64,000 bases of DNA, taken from NCBI GenBank assembly GCA_963977005.1, contig CAXBMQ010000009.1, forward strand, positions 1 through 64,000, given 5' to 3'. The position numbers and the translations under genes were made by a program. The notes below the pieces were generated by a model that was not told where the DNA came from, ran no database searches, and saw only the letters and a program-made list of their open reading frames with translations. Below, in pieces: positions 17,578 to 25,580 of the stretch (the stretch's first letter is position 1; every line of letters starts with the position of its first letter). Source of the DNA: CAXBCP01 sp963977005 (GTDB lineage: Bacteria; Pseudomonadota; Alphaproteobacteria; MPNO01; UBA830).

Positions 17578-20500
17578 TTGACCATACACGCTGCGCTCTA
17601 TCATCGCACGACATACGAATACGACCGCAGGGTTGCCCAGGGGCCGCAGGTGGTCCGGCTCCGCCCGGCGCCGCATTGCCGGTCGGAAGTGCTGAGCTAC
17701 ACGCTCAAGATCGAGCCCGAAGGCTATTTCATAAACTGGCAGCAGGACCCTTACGGGAATTACCAGGCGCGCATCGTCTATCCGGAGCCGGTCGAGCGTT
17801 TCCAGATCGAGGTCGACCTGGTGGTCGACATGTCGGTCCAGAATCCGTTCGACTTCTTTCTCGACGAATCCGCCGAAAAGTTCCCGTTCGATTACGGCCC
17901 CGACCTGGCCGAAGAGCTTGCGCCTTACATGAAGCCGCAACCCGCGGGACCGCTGCTGACGGACTGGCTGGCGAAGGTCCCGCGCGAGTCCGCGCCGACC
18001 GCCGATTTCCTGGTCGGGCTCAACCGGCGCCTGCAGGAAGATATCGAATACCTGGTGCGCATGGAGCCCGGCGTTCAGACCTGCGAGGAAACCCTCGGCC
18101 TCGGGCGGGGGTCGTGCCGCGATACCGGCTGGCTGCTGGTGGAAATCCTGCGTCACCTCGGTCTCGCCGCGCGCTTCGTCTCGGGCTATCTCATCCAGCT
18201 CAAACCCGATGTGGAATCGCTCGACGGTCCGTCGGGCACCGACCGGGATTTTACCGACCTTCACGCCTGGACCGAGGTATTCCTGCCGGGCGCCGGCTGG
18301 ATCGGTCTCGATCCGACGTCGGGGCTGCTCGCCGGCGAGGGGCATCTGCCGCTTGCCGCGACGCCGCACCCGAAGAGCGCGGCACCGATCTCGGGAGCGA
18401 TCGGCGAATGCGAGGTGGATTTCTCGTTCGACATGAGCGTTTCGCGCATATTCGAATCGCCGCGGGTAACGCTGCCCTATAGCGACCGGCAATGGACGGC
18501 GATCGACGCGCTCGGCCACCAGGTGGACCAGGTACTTGCCGAAAACGACGTGCGCCTGACGATGGGCGGCGAGCCGACATTCGTTTCCGTCGATCACGTC
18601 GACGAGGACGAATGGAACACGGCCGCCGTCGGCCCGACCAAGCGGCCGTTCGCGGACGAGCTGATTCGCCGGATGCGGGATCATTTCGCCCCGGGCGGCA
18701 TGCTGCATTACGGCCAGGGCAAGTGGTATCCGGGAGAGCCGCTGCCGCGCTGGTCCTTCGCCGTCTACTGGCGCGCCGACGGCAAGCCGCTGTGGCGCGA
18801 TGTCGGCCTGATCGCCGCGGAGTCGGAGGATTCCGAACCCGCAATCGGCGATGCCGAAAATTTCGTCCGCGGCGTGGCCGAGCGGCTCGATGTCCCCGTG
18901 GACGCCGCCCTGCCGGCATTCGAGGACCCGTGGTATTTCCTCGAAAAGGAACGGGAACTGCCTGAAAATATCGACCTGATCGATGCCGACCTCGATAACG
19001 AGATGGAGCGCGACCGCGTTGCCCGGGTGTTCGAGCGCGGCCTGACGAAACCGTCGGGCTATGTGCTGCCGCTTCAGCGCTGGAACGCAAAGGCCGCGCG
19101 CGGCGGATGGATCAGCGAACGCTGGACGACGCGCACCAAGAAGCTGTTTCTGATCCCCGGCGAATCGCCCGTCGGATTCCGCCTGCCGATCGGCTCGCTC
19201 GAGCATATTCCGGCGATCGACTATCCCTATGTCATCCCCGCCGACCCGTTCGACGAGCGCGGCGAACTGCCCGAACCGTCCGAACGGCACCAGCCGTTTC
19301 TCAGCGGGAGCGAGCACCCGGCCGCCGACCGCCAGACGGTTTCCGAGCAGTCGCTCGGCAAGGCCCGCGCCGCGATGACCGTGGAACCGAGGGACGGGCG
19401 GCTCTGCGTGTTCATGCCGCCGACCGAAACGCTGGAGGACTACCTAGAACTGATCGCCGTGCTCGAGGATACCGCCGCCGAATACAAGATGCCGCTGCAC
19501 ATCGAGGGCTATACGCCGCCGCATGACCCGCGGCTGAATGTCATCAAGGTGACGCCGGACCCCGGGGTGCTGGAAGTCAATATTCAGCCGGCGCGCGACT
19601 GGGCGGAGATGGTGAACATCACCACCACGCTGTACGAGGAAGCCCGTCTGACCCGGCTGGGGACGGAGAAGTTCCTGCTGGATGGCCGTCATACCGGTAC
19701 CGGCGGCGGCAACCACGTCGTTGCGGGCGGCGCGACCCCGGCGGACAGCCCGTTCCTGCGGCGTCCCGACCTGCTGCGCAGCCTGATCACCTACTGGCAG
19801 CATCATCCGGGGCTGAGCTATCTGTTTTCGGGCATGTTCATCGGTCCGACCAGCCAGGCGCCGCGCATCGACGAGGCGCGCCATGACGGCCTGTACGAGC
19901 TCGAGATCGCGTTCTCCCAGATTCCGGCGCCCGATGCGGAATGCCCGCCCTGGCTGATCGACCGCATTCTGCGGAACCTGCTGATCGATGTCAGCGGCAA
20001 TACCCACCGCACCGAAATCTGCATCGACAAGCTGTATTCGCCGGACGGACCGACCGGCCGTCTCGGCCTGGTCGAGTTCCGCGCGTTCGAAATGCCGCCC
20101 CACGCGCGGATGAGCCTGACCCAGCAATTGCTGCTGCGCGCGCTGATCGCCCGGTTCTGGCGCGAACCCTATCGCGGTGACCTGGTGCGCTGGGGCACGT
20201 CCCTGCACGACCGGTTCATGCTGCCGCATATGGTCTGGGAAGATATCAGGTCCGTGATCGCCGAGACGTGCGAAGCGGGCTTCCCGTTCGAGGCCGAGTG
20301 GTTTGCACCGCATTTCGAATTCCGTTTTCCGCGCTACGGCGCCGCGGCCTATGGCGATATCCAGCTCGAACTTCGCCAGGCGCTCGAACCATGGCATGTC
20401 ATGGGCGAAGAGGGGGCTACCGGCGGGACCGTGCGGTATGTGGATTCGTCGGTCGAACGCCTGCAACTGCGGGTGACGGGCCTGACGGGCGGGCGGTACG

Positions 20501-20865
20501 TCGTCGGCTGCAACGGTCGGGAAGTGCCGCTGACGGCGACCGGGACCGCGGGCGAATACGTCGCCGGTATCCGGTTTCGCGCGTGGCAGCCGTCATCCTG
20601 CCTGCATCCCAATATCGGCGTCGACGCGCCGCTGGTCTTCGATCTGTACGATACGTGGAACGGTCGGGCGGTCGCGGGCTGCACCTATCATGTCGCGCAT
20701 CCGGGGGGACGCAATTTCGAACATTTCCCGGTGAATGCCTACGAGGCCGAAAGCCGGCGGTTGGCGCGTTTCGTCCCGGTCGGGCATACGCCCGGAAAAT
20801 CGGATCCGCCGCGGCGGTCCGAAAACCGCGAATATCCGATGACGCTCGACCTGCGCCGGGGATAG
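17578..20865 (+). CDS. Transglutaminase-like protein fused to DUF2126 putative amidoligase
   Basis: This large protein (1095 residues from the TTG at 17578) joins an N-terminal transglutaminase domain to a DUF2126 region. The first ~85 residues are the bacterial transglutaminase N-domain (ALYHRTTYEYDRRV, RLRPAPHCR). The core triad is Cys180 (RGSCRDTG), His229 (DLHAWTEVF) and Asp245 (GLDPTSG). From about residue 325 the DUF2126 part starts (RLTMGGEPTFVSVDHVDEDE) and includes GRHTGTGGGNHVVAGG and FRAFEMPPHARMS. That family is predicted to be an ATP-dependent amidoligase. The TTG is chosen because family members begin about there; a TTG at 17545 adds 11 residues. It heads a three-gene cassette. 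No activity has been established for this family. Confidence 0.87.
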   Translation: MTIHAALYHRTTYEYDRRVAQGPQVVRLRPAPHCRSEVLSYTLKIEPEGYFINWQQDPYGNYQARIVYPEPVERFQIEVDLVVDMSVQNPFDFFLDESAEKFPFDYGPDLAEELAPYMKPQPAGPLLTDWLAKVPRESAPTADFLVGLNRRLQEDIEYLVRMEPGVQTCEETLGLGRGSCRDTGWLLVEILRHLGLAARFVSGYLIQLKPDVESLDGPSGTDRDFTDLHAWTEVFLPGAGWIGLDPTSGLLAGEGHLPLAATPHPKSAAPISGAIGECEVDFSFDMSVSRIFESPRVTLPYSDRQWTAIDALGHQVDQVLAENDVRLTMGGEPTFVSVDHVDEDEWNTAAVGPTKRPFADELIRRMRDHFAPGGMLHYGQGKWYPGEPLPRWSFAVYWRADGKPLWRDVGLIAAESEDSEPAIGDAENFVRGVAERLDVPVDAALPAFEDPWYFLEKERELPENIDLIDADLDNEMERDRVARVFERGLTKPSGYVLPLQRWNAKAARGGWISERWTTRTKKLFLIPGESPVGFRLPIGSLEHIPAIDYPYVIPADPFDERGELPEPSERHQPFLSGSEHPAADRQTVSEQSLGKARAAMTVEPRDGRLCVFMPPTETLEDYLELIAVLEDTAAEYKMPLHIEGYTPPHDPRLNVIKVTPDPGVLEVNIQPARDWAEMVNITTTLYEEARLTRLGTEKFLLDGRHTGTGGGNHVVAGGATPADSPFLRRPDLLRSLITYWQHHPGLSYLFSGMFIGPTSQAPRIDEARHDGLYELEIAFSQIPAPDAECPPWLIDRILRNLLIDVSGNTHRTEICIDKLYSPDGPTGRLGLVEFRAFEMPPHARMSLTQQLLLRALIARFWREPYRGDLVRWGTSLHDRFMLPHMVWEDIRSVIAETCEAGFPFEAEWFAPHFEFRFPRYGAAAYGDIQLELRQALEPWHVMGEEGATGGTVRYVDSSVERLQLRVTGLTGGRYVVGCNGREVPLTATGTAGEYVAGIRFRAWQPSSCLHPNIGVDAPLVFDLYDTWNGRAVAGCTYHVAHPGGRNFEHFPVNAYEAESRRLARFVPVGHTPGKSDPPRRSENREYPMTLDLRRG

Positions 20866-20980
20866 GAAGTTTCGTCTTGCGAGAACGTTTATGCGGTTCC
20901 GGGAGCCGATTCCGCCCCGTTAACCGATTCAGGACGACTGGTCGTATACTTTGCCTCCAGGCGACGGAAAGACCGGTAGT

Positions 20981-23560
20981 ATGACCAGTGGGAAAGTGAA
21001 CAGAGACAGGCCCGAACCCGGGGGATTGTCCGACCTCTCGGGGGCATACGCGCCCGTTCCCGACGTCTATGACGAGATGATGGCGCCGGACGGCGCGATC
21101 CGGCCGCACTGGCGCGATTTCCTGGATGGGCTGGGCGCCATTTCACCGGCGGAAATCCGCGAAGGCTGGGACCGGGCGCAGCGTATCATCAGCGAGAACG
21201 GGACGACCTATAACGTCTATCAGGATACCGAACACAGTGCCCATCCATGGCGGATGGATACGATCCCGGCACTGATCGGCGCGGACGAGTGGCGCCACCT
21301 GGAGGCGGGACTGATCCAGCGGGCGCGGCTCTTGAATGCCGTCGTCGCCGATCTGTACGGATCGCAGGAACTTCTGACCGGGGGCCATCTGCCGTCTTCG
21401 CTGCTGTTCGGCAATCCCGGGTTCCTGCGCGCGATGCATGGCGTTTCCGTCCCGGGCAACGGCTGGCTCAATTTTATCGCCTTCGACCTCGCGCGGGCGT
21501 CGGATAACCGCTGGTGGGTGCTCAGCGACCGGACGCAGGCACCGTCCGGGGCGGGCTATGCGCTCGAGAACCGTCTGGTGACGGGCCGCACGCTGCCGCA
21601 TCTTTTTCGCAATTCGCAGGTCCAGCGGCTTGCCGGTTTCTTCCAGGCGCTGAGCGACAATCTCGTCGCGCAGACCGGGTCCGACAACCCGCTGATCGTG
21701 CTGATGACCCCCGGCCCGCATAACGAAACCTATTTCGAGCATGCCTATCTTGCCCGGTATCTCGGGTTTCCGCTTGTCGAGGGAGCGGATCTGACCGTCC
21801 GCGACAACAAGGTCTTCCTCAAAACCCTGGACGGTCTGCGTCAGGTCGACCTGATCTTCAGGCGGGTCGACAGCGAATTCTGCGATCCGCTGGAACTGCG
21901 CGCGGACTCGCTGCTGGGTGTCGCCGGACTGGTTGCCGCCGCGCGGGCCGGCAATGTCGTCATCGCCAACGCCCTTGGCAGCGGCCTCGTCGAATGCGAC
22001 GCGCTGATGAGTTTCCTGCCGGGCCTGTGCCGTCATCTTTTCGGCGAGGAGCAGTTGATCCCCTCCGCCGCGACCTGGTGGTGCGGCCAGGACCGGGAAC
22101 GGGATTACGTGCTCAACAATATGGATGGGCTTGTCATCCGCCCGACGTTTTCCGGCGGAAAGGTTCTCACCGGTGCCGCGAACGCGATCGATCCGTCGCA
22201 ACTGGACCCCGGCGAGCGGGCGCGTCTGGTCGAGCGGATAAAACGGCGCGGTTACGATTTCGTCGGCCAGGAAGTATTGCCGCTGTCGACCGTGCCGGCC
22301 TGGGTGGACGGCGTGTTGCAGCCGAGCCCGATGTCGCTCCGGGTCTTTGTCTGTGCGGACGGCGACGGCTTCCGGGTGATGCCCGGCGGGCTGACCCGGA
22401 TTTCCGACACGATCGATGCGCATGCCGTATCCATGCAGCAGGGCGATGCCAGCAAGGATACCTGGGTGCTGTGGGACGAACCGGTCAGCACTTTCAGCCG
22501 TCTTGCATCACCGGACCATGTCATGGCGCTCCGGCGCAGCGGCAGAAACCTGCCGAGCCGGGTAGCCGACAACCTGTTCTGGCTCGGCCGCTACGCCGAG
22601 CGCACCGAGGGAACGGTGCGGCTGATGCGCAGTCTTATCCTGCGGCTAGCGGGCGAAGCGGGCACGGGCGACGATCCGCAAACGCTGCGGCGCCTGATGA
22701 ATATTCTCGTCGATCTCGGCTATGTTGACCGGCGCCAGGGGCGCAGGGCCGTTGCCGGCGGCATCCGAGCGGTCGAACGTCAGGTGACCAGCCTGATCTT
22801 CGATCCACGGTCCCGGACCGGTCTGCTGTCGCTGATCGAGGACCTGCGGCGCACCGCCGGTCTTGTCCGAGACCGTCTCAGCGGCGATGCATGGCGCCTC
22901 CTGAACAACCTTCTGGTCGAGACCGAGAGCCATGCCCAGCGGACGGACCTGGATGTCGATGACGCGCTCGCCCTGCTGAACGCCATACTCGGGCATCTTG
23001 CCGCGTTCGGCGGCATGCAGATGGAGAACATGACCCGCAGCATCGGCTGGCACCTGCTCGATACCGGCCGGCGCATCGAACGGGCGGGACACCTGGCAAA
23101 GCTGCTCCGGGAACTCGCCGTCCACGGCGAGCCGGAAGCCGAAGGCGGCCTCGAACTGCTGCTGGAACTCGGCGACAGCACGATGACATACCGGACGCGT
23201 TACCTGTCGGCGGTCCAGTTGCCGGCGGTGCTCGACCTGCTGATTTCCGACGATACGAATCCGCGCTCCATCGCGTTTCAGGCGGAAACCCTCAAACAGC
23301 ACATCGCCGCACTGCCCCGCGATTCCGACCGTGCGATGCTGGCGCGGGAGGAATATCTCGCCGAATCGATCGCCAGCGAATTGCGGCTGCTCGACATTCA
23401 TGCGCTTTGCGAAAAGCGGTCCAAGCGCGGTGCGCGGACAGACCTCGAGGACCTGCTCAAAAGGCTGCAGGCGCAGACCGTCGAGCTGTCGGACATTCTG
23501 GCACGCTCCTATTTCAGCCATGCGATGACAGTGCGCAGTGGCGGCGGCGGAACCCTGTAA
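20981..23560 (+). CDS. Circularly permuted ATP-grasp protein fused to an alpha-E domain
   Basis: The 859-residue fusion has an N-terminal circularly permuted ATP-grasp domain (about residues 60-490) and a C-terminal alpha-helical alpha-E domain (about 523-845). The first is recognised by GTTYNVYQD, VLMTPGPHNETYFEHAYLAR and GLVIRPTFSGGK. The second starts SRVADNLFWLGRYAERTEGT, its hallmark. In many genomes these are separate genes; here they are fused. The ATG at 20981 is preferred over a TTG at 20951. The stop overlaps the next start by one base (TAATG). Predicted role: ATP-dependent formation of amide or peptide bonds, with its neighbours. Confidence 0.88.
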   Translation: MTSGKVNRDRPEPGGLSDLSGAYAPVPDVYDEMMAPDGAIRPHWRDFLDGLGAISPAEIREGWDRAQRIISENGTTYNVYQDTEHSAHPWRMDTIPALIGADEWRHLEAGLIQRARLLNAVVADLYGSQELLTGGHLPSSLLFGNPGFLRAMHGVSVPGNGWLNFIAFDLARASDNRWWVLSDRTQAPSGAGYALENRLVTGRTLPHLFRNSQVQRLAGFFQALSDNLVAQTGSDNPLIVLMTPGPHNETYFEHAYLARYLGFPLVEGADLTVRDNKVFLKTLDGLRQVDLIFRRVDSEFCDPLELRADSLLGVAGLVAAARAGNVVIANALGSGLVECDALMSFLPGLCRHLFGEEQLIPSAATWWCGQDRERDYVLNNMDGLVIRPTFSGGKVLTGAANAIDPSQLDPGERARLVERIKRRGYDFVGQEVLPLSTVPAWVDGVLQPSPMSLRVFVCADGDGFRVMPGGLTRISDTIDAHAVSMQQGDASKDTWVLWDEPVSTFSRLASPDHVMALRRSGRNLPSRVADNLFWLGRYAERTEGTVRLMRSLILRLAGEAGTGDDPQTLRRLMNILVDLGYVDRRQGRRAVAGGIRAVERQVTSLIFDPRSRTGLLSLIEDLRRTAGLVRDRLSGDAWRLLNNLLVETESHAQRTDLDVDDALALLNAILGHLAAFGGMQMENMTRSIGWHLLDTGRRIERAGHLAKLLRELAVHGEPEAEGGLELLLELGDSTMTYRTRYLSAVQLPAVLDLLISDDTNPRSIAFQAETLKQHIAALPRDSDRAMLAREEYLAESIASELRLLDIHALCEKRSKRGARTDLEDLLKRLQAQTVELSDILARSYFSHAMTVRSGGGGTL

Positions 23561-24459
23561 TGATCTATGAGATCAGCCACCATACGACGATCGGGTATTC
23601 GCAGAGCGTTTCGATATCGCACCATCTCCTGCATCTGTCGCCGCGCCCGGTGCCGCACCAGGTGTGCCGCCGGCATGCGCTGCTGATCGAGCCGTCGCCG
23701 ACGATATCGAAGGATTCGACCGATTACTTCGGCAACCCGACGACGTATCTGACGATCGAGGAACCGCATATCGAGCTGAGTATCATTTCGCGCAGCAATA
23801 TCGAAGTAACCGCGCCCGCGTCGATCGATCCCGGAAAAACCCCGGCCTGGGACGGCATTGCCGGTTTGCTGCGGCATGCGACCGACCGCGAATTGCTCGA
23901 TGTGTACCAGTTCGCTTTCGATTCCCCGTTTACGCAGACCGGTAACGGCGTGGCGGATTATGCAGCGGAATCCTTTCCGCCGGGGCGTCCGGTCCTCGAA
24001 GCTGCCATCGAACTCACCGGCCGGATTTTCGACGAGTTCAAATACGAGGGCGGCGTGACAGATATTCATACGCCGGTCGACGAGGTGCTCGAGGAGCGGC
24101 GGGGCGTGTGCCAGGATTTCGCCCATCTGCAGATTTCCGGCCTGCGCAGTCTCGGTATCCCGTGCCGCTATGTCAGCGGGTATCTGCAGACCCTGCCGCC
24201 GGAGGGGCAGGAACGCCTCGTCGGTGCAGACGCATCGCACGCGTGGCTGGCGATCTGGGTGCCGGGGAGCGGCTGGGTCGATCTCGATCCGACCAATAAC
24301 GTTGTGCCCGGCGAACAACATATCACCATCGCCTGGGGCCGCGATTACGGCGATGTCAGTCCCATCAACGGACTGGTGGTGGGCGGTGGCGGACACGATG
24401 TGAACGTGGCCGTGGATGTCGCCGCGGTAGACGCCCCGGATGATTTACCGGTTGCCTAA
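23560..24459 (+). CDS. Transglutaminase-family protein
   Basis: This is a 299-residue stand-alone transglutaminase-like cysteine peptidase/transferase. It has the N-terminal domain MIYEISHHTTIGYSQSVSIS and a core triad of Cys184 (RRGVCQDFAH), His227 (ADASHAWLAIW) and Asp243 (DLDPTNN). GRDYGDVSPINGLVVGGG follows, as in family members. The start codon overlaps the stop of the ATP-grasp gene, so the two are translationally coupled. It probably cleaves or cross-links the peptide product made by its neighbours. There is no signal peptide, so action is cytoplasmic. The 3' end overlaps the convergent small membrane protein by four bases. Confidence 0.88.
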   Translation: MIYEISHHTTIGYSQSVSISHHLLHLSPRPVPHQVCRRHALLIEPSPTISKDSTDYFGNPTTYLTIEEPHIELSIISRSNIEVTAPASIDPGKTPAWDGIAGLLRHATDRELLDVYQFAFDSPFTQTGNGVADYAAESFPPGRPVLEAAIELTGRIFDEFKYEGGVTDIHTPVDEVLEERRGVCQDFAHLQISGLRSLGIPCRYVSGYLQTLPPEGQERLVGADASHAWLAIWVPGSGWVDLDPTNNVVPGEQHITIAWGRDYGDVSPINGLVVGGGGHDVNVAVDVAAVDAPDDLPVA

Positions 24460-24695
24460 CCCCGAGAACCGGTATTCACGAAATCCACGAGATAGAACAT
24501 CACGATCGAGAGGTATGTCGCCGCGACGCTGATCGAAAGCCATGCCGTGACGATCTTCCGGATAACAAGTTGTCTCGGCCTGCGATTTTCCTGCAAAAGG
24601 TGCCGGCCAATCGCCGAGACCTGCGGCGCGGCGTCTTGCGTGGCAGTTGTCTGTGCGGTTGTCTGTAACGCGTCTTCGGCAATGGCGTTTCGCAT
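24456..24695 (-). CDS. Small single-pass membrane protein, unknown
   Basis: I do not recognise this 79-residue protein. A polar, Gln/Thr/Ala-rich N-terminus is followed by a basic patch (LQENRRPRQLVIRKIV) and one membrane helix (AWLSISVAATYLSIVMFYLV). The basic side faces the cytoplasm by the positive-inside rule. GGGGAG lies eight bases before the ATG at 24695, supporting translation. Its end overlaps the convergent transglutaminase gene by four bases. The region upstream turns AT-rich. Confidence 0.55.
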   Translation of the reverse strand: MRNAIAEDALQTTAQTTATQDAAPQVSAIGRHLLQENRRPRQLVIRKIVTAWLSISVAATYLSIVMFYLVDFVNTGSRG

Positions 24696-25580
24696 CGGTT
24701 TTGCTCCCCAAATACAGGGTTTCACGGATCGACTGCCTGCCGGCGATCGGGCTTTCGGGTCGATCTTTGGCTTTCAGCGGTCGGTTCAGTCTTCGGCCTT
24801 CCAACGGTGGAAGGAACGCCAGGAGCGCGCCGGTTGAGCCGACCCGGCGTCCTGATTGCACTTGAAAAAATTCCTAAATATTCCGTCCAAGCATCGATAT
24901 CAGAGTAACCATTTTAGATAATTTCGCATTTGCTTGGATATATGTGGAAAATACTCAAATAAAATTGTTCGGCTCCTGCAAGGTCATTTGATGAACTTTC
25001 AATCGTCTTGAATTGGTGCATTTAGTCGCTTGTTCCACCGGAAAAACGCGAAAAACACCCCAAATCGGCGCCACGCCCGCATTTTTTTACTCGAATGGGA
25101 ATTCGGCCTTGATCTGCAACTTTGAGGGGATTCTACGGTGTGCGGAAAATACCCGGTTGTGTCAAATTTCGGACGCTGTTTATATCCGCTATGGAAAAAA
25201 CGCATTTTATGACATCGATTCAATGGGTTGAAAGGAGGGTTTGGAGAGGTGTCGTGTGCAAATACAAATTCGCACGTGAAAAAATTGAACCTAATTCCCT
25301 CCGTAAACGTTCGGCCGATGTCCTGGCGATATCCGTCACCAGGCTCGCGAGGAAGAGAAAATCGGGGAGTGATCGATGTGTCGTGACAATCGCGCGTGGT
25401 CGGTTCGCGGAACTTGCAAACGCTCCGGAGCAGGCGGTCCTGCCCTGGTGGCGGAGTCGGCCGTGGTCCCATCGGGATCGAGTTGCAGAAGAAGTCTGTC
25501 TTGCACGGTCAAACCGGGCGTCAGTGCCAGAGGCGATATGACTGACTCGAAGCGGCGTCTCATCACGGGAGGTTTTTGAT
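24696..25580. other. 885-bp AT-richer gap upstream of the PAS-kinase gene
   Basis: No convincing gene is seen. The part from 24860 to 25350 is clearly more AT-rich than the surrounding genes. It holds an 8-bp inverted repeat TCCAAGCA (24886-24893) and TGCTTGGA (24931-24938). Two short frames have ribosome binding sites: GTG at 25254 to 25541 (95 residues, GGAGAGG upstream) and ATG at 25376 to 25579 (67 residues, GGGGAG upstream). The second ends one base before the kinase start at 25581, so it could be a leader peptide coupled to it. Neither has a recognisable product. Confidence 0.4.

Noticed and set aside
25254..25541. A 95-residue frame with GTG start and GGAGAGG
   Set aside because: It could be translated, but the sequence looks like random Arg/Ser-rich product, and its frame overlaps another small candidate. 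It is kept only in the gap description.
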